64,000 bases of DNA, from positions 32,490,936-32,554,935 of the forward strand of contig CM037597.1 of assembly GCA_021018995.1 (NCBI GenBank), written 5' to 3'. This document shows, piece after piece, positions 21,796-33,900 of the stretch (positions within the stretch are counted from its first letter, which is position 1; every line of letters starts with the position of its first letter). This DNA is from Chloranthus sessilifolius. Taxonomy: Eukaryota; Streptophyta; Magnoliopsida; Chloranthales; Chloranthaceae. The position numbers and the translations under genes are program-made. Below the pieces are notes generated by a model. The model was not told the origin of the DNA. It did no database searches and saw only the letters and a list, made by a program, of their open reading frames with translations.

Positions 21796-23299
21796 AGTGT
21801 GAGCTGGGTTGTTGATTCCTTCCTACACATATAACCTTTTACTCATATCAGATACACAAAAAAGGAGTGTAAAAAACCCCTTTACAGATACACACTTTAT
21901 GGTATACATATTTTCTTTATGTCTTTTATTTTTTTCTACTTTTTGTAAAAAAGAAAGAAAGAAAGAAAGCTAGGCATCACACCAGCTATTTTTTTTGGGA
22001 TGTGATGTAAGCGGTGCATTTGTAAATGGAAAAGGAAAATCTATTATATTTACAAAGACTTTTCTTTTTTTATTTTTTTTTTTCTTTTTGATTAATGGGT
22101 CCCTTTTACAAAGAGGGCTTTTCTCCTTGCTCTTTATTCTCTTTTTGTTTGGTTTGATGCCTCAATCATTGGGTGAGGTCTTCGGTCCCCTTTTAAGCAT
22201 GGTCGAACCCCCTTTTAAATGGTCAGATCTGGGTGAGTTTCTGCCGCTTTATCAAGACTGGAATGTCAATCCCCTTGGACTGATTCAAACCTTTCTCCTT
22301 ACCTTGGGTTATACATTTGACAAAGTAGTTTCACAAAGACAATCTTGGTCGGGGCCCGATTTGAACTAATATGAGTGGCCTAGCCAAAGAAAAGGGGATT
22401 AGGGACAGTAACCAAAAGGGTTCCTTCAACATCAATGTTATCAATCAATTTAAACCTTTCTTTTTAATCGTTTCCTTTTAAAACTCTTTTACTCACAACG
22501 CCCAAGGTGGGTTCGTCGTGCCCATTTTTGCCCTCTTTTTACCCATGGCGCCCTTTCGAGTTTTCACCACATCCATGAGTTTACCTCTCTTACCCCAAGC
22601 GCTCTTTCGGGTTTTCACCTGGTCCACACAAACTCATTGTTTTTACCCGTAGTGCCCTTTCGGGTATTCACCACGTCCATCTTGCTTTGAGCTTTTATTT
22701 TTATTTTATTTTTTTATTTTTTATTTCTTATTTCTTCTATCGAAAGCCATGACATAGACATCAATTTTATCATAGCCGGCCAGATGGGGTTCCGGTGTCG
22801 TCTCACAACTCGACTTGTGTTGAGTTAATAGATATTATGACTATTTGTGAACCTACAAAGGGGGCTTCCTTCAGGGTGTAGCTTGGCCATGGGTCAGGTT
22901 AGGATTTGAAGGTATGCTTAGCTAAATAGGGTTTTCTTGATATGGCTTCAGTTTTTCTCAACACTCTTCTTCCTTGGGGGATTTTACTATACACGCCCCA
23001 CAATTCTATTTTTTCTTTTTTATTTATCTTATTTCAGGCAATCTCTTTTTGAGGTTTTACTTTTCTGATTTTTATGAATTTTGATGGTAACTTTACTTCT
23101 TTTTTTGTATATGTACACACATTTTTTTTGGGAAAGGGGTTTATTTGAAGGAAAGGCCCAGGCTCAAATGGGGTTGCAAAGGATATCATCATTTTTAGGG
23201 ATGCCTTTTTGGCTACGATGCTTGGAATGATGGCCTATTTTGAGTAATTCTCAAGCAGTCACGCATCTGTTTCACAAATACTTACCGTATCATAATAGA
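21796..23299 (-). other. Tat-B 3' noncoding region
   Basis: It aligns with Tat-A 7480-8673 and Tat-C 38120-39250. It contains an (AAAG)n run near 21950-21968, a remnant of the KEKGL frame near 22300 and the hairpin array. No gene is supported. Confidence 0.7.
22544..22675 (-). ncRNA. Three-hairpin GNRA-loop array of Tat-B
   Basis: The hairpins are at 22648-22675, 22595-22622 and 22544-22571 on the minus strand. Outer stems CGTGGTG/CACTACG, CCAGGTG/CGCTTGG and TGTGGTG/CGCCATG all pair fully when G-U is allowed, although several bases differ from Tat-A. Loops are GAAA. Confidence 0.5.
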
Positions 23300-24497
23300 C
23301 TAAGAGTAGAACCGTTGGATGTATCTAGCATTGATGGACTCAGGAAGATGATCTCCGTCCATGGTGGCGAGGCAGATGGTGAATCTCGACAGTACTTCTC
23401 GGACAGCGTAAGGTCCCTCCCAGTTCGGCTTGAACTTCCCTCTCAGATCAGCGTGGAGGGATGGAAAGATCTTCTTCAACACAATATCTCCTATCTTTAG
23501 ATCTCGACCGCGAACACATTTATTGTAAGCACGTGCGATTTGCTCCTGGTGAACTTGAGTATGATACAAGGCTAGGAGTCTCTTCTCGTCTAACAAGTTC
23601 AATTGTTCAAAGCGGGATCTCTCTCTTTCTGCATCAGGTAAGCCTGATTCCATGAGGATTCAAAGCGAGGGTACCTCAACCTCTACCGGTAGGACAGCCT
23701 CGGTTCCATACACAAGGGAGAATAGTGTTGCCCTTGTAGCGATACGGATCGACCTTCTGTAGGCCCACAAAGCAAATGGCAGCATTTTGCTCCAATCTCG
23801 ATAAGTGATACTATTTTCTCGAGGATGCAGATGACTGTCTTATTCGCAGCTTCCACGACTCCATTAGTTTGAGGCCGATAAGGGGACGAGCGATGGAGCT
23901 TGATTTTGTATTGCTCGCAGAAGGCTCGGATGCGCTTATTCGCAAAGTTTATCCTGTTGTCCATGATGATATCCTTGGGTACTCTAAATCGGCATGCAAT
24001 ATTGTTTTTGAGAAACTTCTCGACGTGACTAGCCATGATATTGGCATATAATGCTGCTTCCACCCACTTGGTGAAGTACTCAATGGCAACGAGGATGAAC
24101 CGATATCCGTTTGATGCTTTCAGATTAATCATTTCGACGACGTCAAGGCCCTAGGTAGTAAATGGCCAAGGAGTGGTCATGCACTGAAGATCGATGGCAG
24201 GAGCGTGTATCAGACTGGTGTGTTCCTGACACTTGTAGCATTTCTGAACATGTTTGCAGCAATCTGATTCCATAGTGGTTCAAAAGTACCCTTGCCGTAG
24301 AATTTTCTTAAGGAGCATATGACCGCTAACGTGGGCACCGCATACTCCTTTGTGGATCTCTCTTATGATGTTGATTGCTTCACTTTCTATAAGGCACCTG
24401 AGCAAGATGTTGTTGTACGATCGCTTGTAAAGGCGTTCCCTACAAATGATGTAGCCTTCCGTTAGACGTACCCTCAGGGAAAGTTAGTGTCTCGATG
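23300..24497 (-). pseudogene. int: Tat-B integrase C-terminal half
   Basis: Core fragments FILVAIEYFTKWVEA, FLKNNIACRF and YRPQTNGVVEAANK are present. The second catalytic Asp remains but its surroundings read DNRINF instead of DNGTNF. The C-terminal domain (FEQLNLLDEKRLLALYHTQV, IGDIVLKKIFPSLHAD, KPNWEGPYAVREVL) is open and ends FYS-stop at 23300. A frame change lies near 23810. The upstream zinc-finger part is partly visible to 24497, where Tek-1 is inserted. Confidence 0.85.
24493..24497. repeat. Probable Tek-1 target duplication (left copy)
   Basis: CTCGA precedes the LTR start at 24498. The partner copy would lie outside the window, so this is inferred from the LTR edge only. Confidence 0.4.
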
Positions 24498-26687
24498 TGA
24501 CGACCTGACTTTTTCAATCCCTCAAGTATAGGAAAGGCCGGTTCACCAACCTATCGGTTAAACGATAAGCCAGACAAACAGAGCACATATCAGAGTAAAA
24601 TGCAATAAGTAACGAAGCTAAGAAAAATACGGAAGCAATTAAAGTAAAAAACCACCGATGATGGCTGACCATCATCAAAACATGTTTCACAACAGTAATA
24701 AATTAATAAGTACTAAACCAAAATATCCAAACAAAGGTGGGCCCACAAATCCAAGTCTAACACTCTCACCAAAAGCAATTAAATAAACCAGATATTAAGT
24801 TGAAAAATACTCCTCAAGAGGGACCTCAGGTTCTTCCTCAAGTACGTAATCAGGATCAGGCTTGCAACCTTGAACTGCCACATCAGTACCTAGACCTGTG
24901 ACGTATAGTCGGAGTGAGCTAACCAACAAAGCTCAGTAGGAAAATATCATCAATGACATTGTATTTTAACCAACATAGTTTTCAAAACATATTTCAAAAT
25001 ATAATATGTCAGAACTAGATAGTGTGGTAAAAGGCTAAATCTAAATGCAAAAAAATCATACGTAAGGTCAAGTTCTAAATAGGTGAAAACAAATTCAAAG
25101 TAGATGCAAATATTCAGCGTCTTAGTGTCTCTAACTTTTATATGCAAAGTTCAGTAATTCATGACTTAATCCTCAACTTAAAATACCTCCCGAGTTAACT
25201 ATATCTCGAGAGCAGGAATATAGCCGATGAGAACCCCTACCTACCATCGCCGTTCATGAACCCTTTTTCAGAAGTCAACAAGCCCCTATACTCAGGACGG
25301 TAACTTGTGCCAGGAAATTATTCAGGAATTTTGAGGGGTCATTTAGGTGAATCATAAAACAGATGCAGGTACTAATATAGTTTAAGTGCAAGCTTCTTAT
25401 ACATAGTTCAGATTTTAGATTTTAGAGTTTATATCAGATTTTCAGTTTACAGACGTGATTTGAATGGCATATGCAAATTCGAAGATTCTAATTCAAAATA
25501 TCCATGCGAATTAAAATAATATGCGGTAGTGATGAGATTCTCCTACCTCGGGATGTTTCACACAAAATCGAAGTCCAAACAAAGCTTAACGGACGGTGCC
25601 AAGACCTACACTATAACCTAGCAACCATACAAGCCTTATGTTACGTGTTTAGTAGTGTAATAATCACACAATTCGGAAAGAGAAAAGAAAACAAAGGTAA
25701 AAATATCTTCTGTACTCATGCGAGAAATGATAATCCTCGTGCGAGCGATAACTTAAACTCGCGCAAGCGAGCACAGAGACTACAGTATAATCAACCCTTT
25801 TCGAGTATATGACTTCCAAAGTCAAACTTCTGGAGATTGCTCGTGCAAGCGAGATATAAGACTTGATCGCACGAGCTACAGAAACTGCGCGATCGGACCT
25901 TCAGAAATTCACATAAAGACGCAATTTTTTCCTCATTTTTACCCGAGTTGATTCCCACACATCCCCAAAACAAAACTCACATCTAATCTATTGATTCTAA
26001 TCAATAATCTTAATCAAAATCATACCTTTAACCAAAGATTTTCCTGATTTGAAAAAGAACCGCACCAAAGGGTTTTGGAATGAAATCATCGGATCACCTC
26101 TACGATTTACGCCGTAATCGATCCCACGAGTTCACAGGGACAACTCCTATTCGTCCCCAATAATCTCAACCTCTCCCAAACGTCAAAAATGAAACCAACA
26201 TCGATTCAAACACTCCCTAGGTTTATGGATCTCAAACGAAAAAGAGGGATTTCAAGAGAAAAAGTTTTCTAATAGATTTCACAAACGGTGGTACGATAAT
26301 AACGAAGCTTCATGATGATTAAACAATTCTAAAGCGGCTAGGGTTTTTCGGCGGATGGGGGCTCTCGTCTCCTTCTCTTTAAAACAAACAAAACCTAGTG
26401 TAAAATGGAAGGAACGTCTTTCTTATAACTGGGTTGCTTAAAGTGTTAAGCACACACACTCCTATTGTGTGTTAAACTTCTGATTTTAATTATTTCAAGT
26501 CCGGTGTTGAGCGGCACACCGAAATTGGTGCACGGCTATCACACAAGGGTCCAAACGTGCTTTAAATCGGAATCCGTCTGCACAATCACATCTAAAAAAT
26601 ATTCTAAAACAAATGGTGACGTCGGTCGCCAAGCCGAATATGCACACAGGGTTAGTCTAACTCGAGTTCAAAATATGAGTCTTTACA
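24498..26687 (-). repeat. Tek-1 3' LTR
   Basis: The plus strand begins TGTGACGACCTGAC and ends GAGTCTTTACA, about 2.19 kb. On the minus strand it starts TGTAAAGACTC directly after the polypurine tract and ends GGTCGTCACA. The left edge cuts a Tat integrase-linker frame, which supports it. The GC-poor body holds a cluster of CTCG/CGAG dyads and, on the minus strand, a leader-like stretch with AAACCCTAGCC near 26338-26348. No host gene is visible despite its length. Confidence 0.75.
25736..25853. repeat. CTCG/CGAG dyads in Tek-1 LTR
   Basis: Dyads CTCGTGCGAG (25736-25745), CTCGCGCAAGCGAG (25758-25771) and CTCGTGCAAGCGAG (25840-25853) lie in 118 bp, with related words nearby (ATCGCACGAGC, CTGCGCGATCGG). 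CpG-rich words are unexpected in otherwise A/T-rich LTR sequence. Confidence 0.5.
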
Positions 26688-26700
26688 TTCTACCCTCCTT
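26688..26700 (-). promoter_or_regulatory. Polypurine tract of Tek-1
   Basis: The minus strand reads AAGGAGGGTAGAA directly before the LTR, the arrangement usual for Tekay/Del elements. Bases 26701-26958 are untranslated element sequence up to the Tat-C insertion. Confidence 0.75.
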
Positions 26701-26953
26701 AGGAATTTTCTTCCTCGAAAATGTAACAGATAGCTAAAGTAGGTTTACAGTACACCCTTATCCTAACATAAGTAATTCCCAAGGCAAAATCAACCAGTCT
26801 AGAATATAAAGGAATGTGCCACAGTGCAATATGTTTTACCAACCACGCTTTTCAAGGAATCGGGGCCGTAGTAACCTGGATGTACTTCATGTGACATCTC
26901 ATAATACCATAGAGGGGTTGCATCCATACATGGATGCCTACGTTCCATGTTTC

Positions 26954-26958
26954 ACCTG
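26954..26958. repeat. Tat-C target site duplication, left
   Basis: ACCTG directly precedes the Tat-C 5' LTR and recurs at 43024-43028 directly after the 3' LTR. Confidence 0.95.
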
Positions 26959-27362
26959 TGTAAACACCCAAATTTGGCCTAAGGCTCGATCGAAATACAT
27001 TTCAAGAGAGGCATAATTTTTAGCTTTTAATGGCATGTATGGAACCCTTAGGAATCACCCTAAACCCTTAAGAATCACCCTAGACCCCTTAGAAACCTAT
27101 CCCGAACCTTTAGAAACCAGTCCCAACCCTTAGAACCTATTCCAAACCCTAAACCTAACCTTCCCATGCAATGGATAAAGGGTGGTGCACCAGAGCTGGC
27201 TATGGCCTTCTACGGCAATCAAATCTCATACCATTGAAAAGTAGAGGTCATCAAATTTCCAACGGTCTAAGAATCACCCCAATCAGAGGTATACATCCAA
27301 AGATATGGTAGACCAAACCCGGAGGGCAGAGAAGTAATTTCATATGGGCCCCCCTAGGGATT

Positions 27363-27593
27363 TGGTGCAACTAATAGTCACGCCAGGCTATTTCTCCCCA
27401 GAAATGGCCTGGCGCAACTATTAGTTGCGCCAGTTATAACTTTGCCTAGCCAATTCCCCCATACTTTAAGCCGAGCACAACTAATAGTTGTGCCAAGTTT
27501 AAAGGTGGCTCCCACCCCCGCGAGCTAACTTCCAAGCTACTGTTCATCACTGTTTTACTATACATTTGCCTGGCGCAACTATTTGTTACACCA
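27363..27593. repeat. Palindrome cluster in Tat-C 5' LTR
   Basis: 23-bp dyads with half-site TGGCGCAACTA and its reverse complement around one central base occur at 27363-27385, 27410-27432 (perfect), 27473-27495 and 27571-27593. They lie 283-513 bp upstream of the TATA box. Confidence 0.85.
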
Positions 27594-27875
27594 GACATAT
27601 GAACAGTAACTATTGGATTTTACCTCGAAATTCATGAATAGGGTTTGACTTGTTGACCACCTTGAACTTTGAGGTGTGTTTCGCTAGTTCTGTTGCACCC
27701 ATTCACTACCTATTTGCAACCCCTTATGTGGCTTAAGGCCTCACCCCATCATCCACCATTGGAGGACCTTCTCACACATTTCAAGGCTCTAAAAATCCTA
27801 GGAAACCTTAGATGTTAGATTACCTAATTCTTAATCATGTTTAGCATCTAAACACACTCCTAATCCACCTATTTC

Positions 27876-27885
27876 CTATAAATAG
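27876..27885 (+). promoter_or_regulatory. TATA box of Tat-C 5' LTR
   Basis: CTATAAATAG, the same decamer as in Tat-A. It is followed by AGCCCCCC and a transcript leader. Confidence 0.7.
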
Positions 27886-28579
27886 AGCCCCCCTCCTCTT
27901 GGTTTAAGGGTTAAGAAATTTGCTTAAGAGAGAAAGAGCTCAAAGTGAGAAGTTCTTCCTCCCTTTTGTGCACTATTTTCATCCAAATTCCAGAATCTCC
28001 CAACCTTATTTCAAGCTTGTTCTTGCATCCAAAACCCTTAGCCTAGGTGTGTGTGACCCCCTAGCCTCCCTTCCCTATCTCTTAGCTTCAAGCCTTAGGA
28101 GTTAGAACCCTATTTTCCACCATACAAAGCCTTCAAGAGCTCATCAAAGCAAGCCACGCAAGGCTCTCCTATGGTGCTACAAGGGTCCGAGGGCTCCGGC
28201 TCTTGCCTTTCTTCTCTTATATCTTTCTAGCTCCCTCCATCCTCTCATTTGTGCGTTACGCCGCCAATTTTTCGATAGGAACGGAGGGGCACAAATAGGA
28301 TTCTAAGCCCTTTTGGGCAAGAGGAAGCCATTTTCTTTTCTTTCATTTTATTTTATTTTTGGCCATTAGTAGAGACCGCGTTAAGCAGATTGATCGGGTG
28401 CCTAACACCTTCCTGATTGATAACCGAAGCCCCTACCCAAGAGCCTTTGGTGTGGACCAGATTCAGAGTCATATTTTTAGCACTTAGGTGCTCATAAAAA
28501 AAAACTAGATATCCCGGGACACCGAAAGCTCTAGGTGGCGACTCTATATTTTTCATTAGAGAGCGCACGGTTGCACAGA

Positions 28580-28597
28580 TGGTGACTCTGCTGGGGA
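28580..28597 (+). promoter_or_regulatory. Primer-binding site, tRNA-Arg type (Tat-C)
   Basis: TGGTGACTCTGCTGGGGA lies 2 nt after the LTR. It differs from the complement of plant tRNA-Arg(ACG) at two positions. Confidence 0.85.
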
Positions 28598-28748
28598 CTA
28601 GCTTGTAGAGCTTCCCCTTGAACTTGGCCTTGTTATTTTTTATTTTTACTAACATGTTATTGCTATTTTTTTAGTTTATTTTATTGTTTTTTTACTCACC
28701 CATCCGATTAAGTCATTTTACTTACCCCTACTCTTCCGTCATTTACGA

Positions 28749-28905
28749 GCCTTAGCCGATTGGCGGGCCTACATGCACACTGTCTTTTAAAATTCCTTAC
28801 TTTGCCGTCATTTTAGTGCCTTAGCCGATTGGCGGGCCTACTTGAGCTTTGTCTTTTAATTTCTTCAAATTTCCATCATTTAAAGTGCCTAGCCGATTGG
28901 CAGGC
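28749..28905 (+). repeat. Three tandem hairpin units in Tat-C leader
   Basis: GCCTTAGCCGATTGGCGGGC at 28749-28768 and 28818-28837 and a 19-nt variant at 28887-28905, each 69 bp apart. They correspond to the GCCTAGTC..GACTGGC units of Tat-A; the inner pair T-A there is C-G here. Confidence 0.7.
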
Positions 28906-29414
28906 CTACTTGTGCACTCATATTCCATCAGTGGATGCTAGCCCGTAGTAGCGGCACGGGATAATCACCCCCGGTCTTTGAACTAAAGAAAACTTCCAAA
29001 AAAAGAAAAAAAAAATCTTTGAAAAAATTAAAATTGAACCAAGTTAGGGAGCTTAATTAATTTGTTTTGCGGGTTAGATTTTCAAAGGGGTTGGGATTAG
29101 GCAAACACCTAAACATCCGGATCTTAGTATGGCGGCAGCCCCTAGTGGTGATGATCCAGAAAAGTCCCAGCCCACCTAGTATCTAAGAAGGCACTTGTGC
29201 CGGAGGTATATCGGGTGGGTTCCCATTCCAAAGCTTAAAACCGTTGGGGAGCGTGCTAGTGAGTTATACCGGACTCAAACCTTTTAGGTGCGGTCAGGAG
29301 CAAATCGATCACTAAAGAATAGCTCAGTTCCCGAAAGCCTAGCTTCCATAAAAACAAAAAAAAAAAACTCATTTCGGGTGTTGGTGGCTTTGTCATCGTG
29401 CGAGCTTGAGTTTT

Positions 29415-29525
29415 TGGCGCATGTATTAGTTAGTTGCGCCATTAAAAACAAATTATAATTGGCGCAACTAATAGTTGCGCCAGCTTTAAAGTCCATTTTT
29501 TTACCTTGGCGCAACTAATAGTTGC
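29415..29525. repeat. Palindromes in Tat-C leader
   Basis: A 27-bp dyad (29415-29441), a perfect 23-bp dyad (29460-29482) and a partly decayed copy (29507-29525) share the half-site of the LTR palindromes. Another half-site (ATTAGTTGCCA) is at 29561-29571. Confidence 0.8.
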
Positions 29526-30051
29526 TTGATGTAAAAACTCCCCAACTGCAACCGCAAAATATTAGTTGCCAGTCTGCATCTACCACATGACGAATCCTTG
29601 GCCCTTTCCACTTCCGAGTTCCCCGATCAGTGTGCTTATTGCCTTGTTTAGGCCCCGCCATCTCCGACACCCAATATGCCCCCGCTAGTCAAAAGAGGGC
29701 AACCTCTTTTTGGCTCATTCCGGGGGATCGGGTTGTTTGCCTCAATTTTCGTGCCTTCAATAGATCGAAGTTTCTCCTTCGATTCTTCCAAAGTGCATCG
29801 AAACAGTCACCGCGGGTCTTGAATTAAGGTACGAGAGCCACCCAAAAAGGGAATTCCAACGCCTCCGAACCTTTGTTTTTAAAAAAAAATTCATAAAATT
29901 CATAAAATATATATAATCAAAACCCAAAAAATAGATAGTTTGTGGTGCCGGCACAACGACATCATCTTGCTCTCCGCCGTCCCGTAGGGGAAGAAGGAGG
30001 AGGATCTTTGGGCCTTATCCAAGGCACCCTTACCCGACCTGCTCCCAAAGA

Positions 30052-33000
30052 ATGTCGTGGGTAGTGGACCCAACTTACGCCGATCCTGACTCATTCCTGC
30101 CACATTCTCCAACCCACTCCCATTCGGGAGATGTTTTTTCCACCATCCCCCTCACCCAACCCCCTTTTACCGTTACCGGCCCATTTGGCGCCCCCATTTT
30201 CCCAACCGATACCCCTCAAAATATCCTAAGTCCTACCCCCCATTCTCCATCTTTTGCCCAAACCATGCCGATGTCAAACCCATTTTCCCAACCCACATCC
30301 ATGCCCCAATTCCCATCATCCCCCTATAGACCTGATCCACCCACATTCACATACACCACTTCCGCCCTATCCGCCCCTCCGCAAAATTCCCCCACCCATC
30401 CGGGTCATGCCTATTTTTACCAGGGCCATGCCCAACTTTCCTCATCCCTCCTCATCATGCCCCCTATCATCCCAAAACATGCCCAATACATCCCCTCATC
30501 CACCCCATATCCCCCCACCTACCGTGGCCATGCCCGATTATACCAGGGCCATGCCTAATTTTTCCACCACCACCATCCCATCTATACCCCATCACCCCTT
30601 AAATCCCCCATCTCCATCCAACACTTCCTCCATGACCATGATGGAGGAGATGTTCCAAGCCTATTCCATGTGGAAAGCTTCTCAAAACACCTCCTCTCCT
30701 CCACACCCCATGAACCCATCCCATACCCTAGCCAATCTCCATGCCTCACTCCCCCAATACCCCCACCAACCCCCATAATCCACACCACTCAAACCCCCAT
30801 TACCCACTTACCCCAAAGCGCATTGGCCCAAACCCCATTTTCTCACATATCCTAGGGGCCCATGGCCCAATACCCCACCACCCAAACCTACCCATGGCCC
30901 ATAGCCCATACCCACCAAGGGCCCATGGCCCAGACCCACCAAAGGCCCATGGCTCAGACCCATCAAGGCCCACTCAGCCAGACCTATCAAGGGCCCATGG
31001 CCCAGACCCATCAAGGAACCATGGCCCAGACCCATCAAGGCCCACTGGTCCAGACCTACTAAGGGCCATGGCCCAGACCCATCAAGGGCCCATGGTCCAG
31101 GCTCATCAAGGCCCACTAGTCCAGACCTACTGAGGGCCCATGGCCCAGACCATCAAGGCCCACTGGGCCAGACCCACCAAGGGCCCAGACCCCTCAAAGC
31201 CCATTGGCCCAGACCCATCAAGGGCCCATGGCCCAGATCCATCAAGGGCCCTTGGCCCAAACGTATCAAGGGCCCATGGCCCAGACCCATCAAGGGTCCT
31301 TGGCCCAAACCTACCAGGGGTCCATAGCCCAAACCTATTAATGGACCATGACCCAAAATGACCAAGGGTTCATGGCCCAGACCCGAACCCCACACTCACA
31401 CCTTCGACAACACCCCTAACATTTAACCCAACCTTCACAGCTAGGTCAAACCCATGTCATCCCCCAAACCCAATTATCTCATGGCCCTACACTCCAAGGC
31501 CATCTCCGAACCTTCCCCCATACCCCATGGCCCTATCTGGCCCCACCTTAAAACCAAATTCCCATCACCCAACAAACCTTTCCTCACCCCCAATGGGCTC
31601 ACCCAACCCCCACACATGTCATTCCCATCCAACCCATGCCACAACAACTGGAGAATCTCGTCCTCACTGCACATTATGCCGACCAGCAGTATGAAGAGGA
31701 CGAGATTAGGAATAGCGGGGCCTATGTTGGGGCTTTGACCGACCTCAACCCTCCTCCCATAATTGCCCATCCCCTGGTGGCCCAGAGTGAAGTCCAACGA
31801 ACTGCCAAAAAAGCAACTCCCATGTCCAAAGAATCAGAGCAGCTAAAAGAACAGTTAGACAAAATACAAAAGCAGCTGATGAAAATGGGTGGTGCTGAAA
31901 TCCACGCCACGGACTTCACAGACTTATGTCTGTTCACTGAGGTCCCCCTGCCCCCCAAATTTAAAATGCCAGCCTTCGACAAATATAATGACACTGGCAA
32001 TCCTATTGCGCACTTGAAGTCCTACTGTGGGGACATGTGCCAATACGGGGAGGACGATAGACTACTAATAAAAGCCTTTCAAAAGAGTCTGACCGGTCCA
32101 GTTCTAAGATGGTTCACATCTTTAGAACCGTCTATGATGAAAATATGGAGAGACTTGATGTATCTCTTTCAAGAACAGTATGTCTACAATATAGACATCG
32201 AGCCGCGTAAGTTTGATTTGGCCCGTTTAAAGCAAAACTAGAATGAGACCTTTAGCGACTACTTGGGGTGCTGGAGAGCACTGGCAACTCAAGTCAGAAA
32301 CAGAATACCAGACGATGAGCAGATAGAGATGATTTCAAAGAACACTTTGCCAGTAATCTCAAACTTTTTGGTGTACCAGCAGCAATCCAGTTTTGCTGAT
32401 CTGGTGAAAAATGCTAACCGATGTGAGGATGCCATTAGGGAGGGCCGTCTACATAAGAACGTGCCAAGTGGACCCAGTGGGGTTAAAAGATTTTTAGAGC
32501 AGAGGAACAAAAAGAGAACAGGGGGCGATGTCCAGAACATATTCCATTCCAGGACCAATAATACTACCCCATTTCAATTTTAGGCAGCCCCACCAGCACC
32601 TGTTAGGCCTGAGCAGACGCAAAGAATGGGGAATGGGCAAGGAATGCAAATGACCCCGGAATAGAGAAGAGCCCGCTACGACCTAGTCTTCACACCTCTA
32701 GGGCAATCATTGAGTGTACGTTTGCCCCTATTAGTAGAAAATGGATTACTGGCTATTCACCAACCGCAACCTCCTCCTCACCCAATCCCAAGGAATTATG
32801 ACCCAAATACCCACTGCAATTTTCATCAGGGTCCGGGTCACCCTACTGATCGCTGCTTCCCATTGAAGCACGCCATCCAGGATTTGATCAATGCTGGGAA
32901 AATCATTCCCCCTACACCTTCTCAGCAAGCTAATATTCACCAAGTGCCACTACCCCCACATCCTACCGGAGGAGCAGGTCCCAGACCCACCATCGAAATG

Positions 33001-33900
33001 ATAGAAGATGAGGAGGAGTTTGAATTTGACCCAACTGATTATATCAGTGATCGGGAGAATTATGTGGCACCATGGCAAAGGAATGATGAAGAAAGGAATG
33101 TTGGGGTAATTGAACCCCTAAATTTGTTTGAATATTTCCCCAACCCAACCCCACAATTTGAACCTTTAGATCTCCAGGCATTCTTTCCATCCACCACACC
33201 CGTCAATTATGTAAATATCAATGCATACCAACCATACACCACAACCCCCATCAATTACCCTATAAACCCCCATGCCCCCAATCCTGCACCCGCACCCGCC
33301 AGTCATCAATGGCCTGCGCCCGCCCCATTTCAACTACCACCATACACCACAACCCCCATCGATTACCCTTTAAGCCACCAGGCCCCCAATCCAACACCCG
33401 CACCCATCAGTTATCAATGGCCTGCGCCCACCCCATCACCCCCAGTTCAACCATCGGCAAATTCCACCACCCCGATCAATTACCTAACGGCCCATCAGAC
33501 CCCCCATCTGTCGCCAGCACCCACTAGCTATCAATGGCCTACTTTTACCTCCTTTCCTCCAATGCCACCACCCTCAAGCTTCACCACCCCCATTTGGCCC
33601 AATCTTTCCACCTAACCTGCTGCCACCGAGGTGAATCAAATATTGCCCACACCTCCTAAGCCGATAGTACAAGTGCCTAAAGTACCGATAGCCATACCTT
33701 TCCAGCTCTCGGGACCCACATATGATCCTCATCAAGTCCCGCTAAGCTATAAACAAACAGATGTCAATGCCGGCAGCAGCAATAGAGAAGGGGCAGTAGA
33801 TTTTGTTACCAGGCCAGGGAGGATATCGAAGTAACCAGAAGCACCAACTACAGCACAGGCCCAACCCGAAGGAAAGAAAGACAACGTTGTAAATCCCTTC
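30052..33900 (+). pseudogene. gag: Tat-C gag with proline-rich N-terminus
   Basis: It starts MSWVVDPTYADPDS as in Tat-A. The N-terminal third is Pro/His/Thr-rich and switches frame several times (30052-30558, 30254-30778, 30741-31133). A 24-bp minisatellite lies at 30845-31390. The capsid-like domain is at 31800-32580 (LPPKFKMPAFDKYNDTGNP, VLRWFTSLEPSMM, RIPDDEQIEMISKNTLPV), broken by a TAG near 32239-32241. The zinc knuckle CNFHQGPGHPTDRC (about 32815-32860) is intact here, unlike in Tat-A. A second Pro/Tyr-rich stretch (TPINYP, SHQWPAPAP) runs to 33615. Confidence 0.85.
30845..31390 (+). repeat. 24-bp gag minisatellite, Tat-C
   Basis: About twenty imperfect copies of GGGCCCATGGCC plus CAGACCCATCAA. 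One frame reads GPMAQTHQ, another AHGPDPSR, a third GPWPRPIK; none makes a stop, so the array stays open after indels. The reverse strand is open in two frames and gives chance Gly/Leu-rich ORFs. Confidence 0.85.

Larger units (their letters stand above)
20498..24497 (-). mobile_element. Tat-B: 3' fragment of a third Tat element
   Basis: From right to left it contains the C-terminal half of integrase (23300-24497), the conserved 3' noncoding block with the hairpin array (22544-22675) and an antisense gene (20498-21795). The left side is cut by Tat-A and the right side by Tek-1 at 24498 (probable target duplication CTCGA at 24493-24497). No LTR of its own is visible: the LTR at 18775-20497 is not preceded by the Tat polypurine tract on this side. 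Confidence 0.8.
26959..28577 (+). repeat. Tat-C 5' LTR
   Basis: It starts TGTAAACACCC and ends TTGCACA, 1619 bp. Compared with the 3' LTR it lacks one 22-bp palindrome and about 36 bp near the end (between GAGCGCA and CGGTTGCACA). It contains four dyads (27363-27593), a TATA box (27876-27885) and many C/T transitions. Confidence 0.92.
28598..30051 (+). other. Tat-C 5' leader
   Basis: The leader has no coding potential. It contains three hairpin units (28749-28905), a block conserved with Tat-A (28925-29330), and further TGGCGCAACTA palindromes (29415-29525) that Tat-A lacks. Confidence 0.75.

Noticed and set aside
24498..26687. Host gene or promoter in the A/T-rich stretch
   Set aside because: Bounded by TG..CA with a polypurine tract and continued by a chromovirus body; short ORFs lack domains.
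27060..27165. Telomere-like CCCTAAA words in the Tat-C LTR (and TTTAGGG in Tat-A LTR)
   Set aside because: Only isolated heptamers in diverged AACCCTTAGGAATCAC-type repeats; no true telomeric array.
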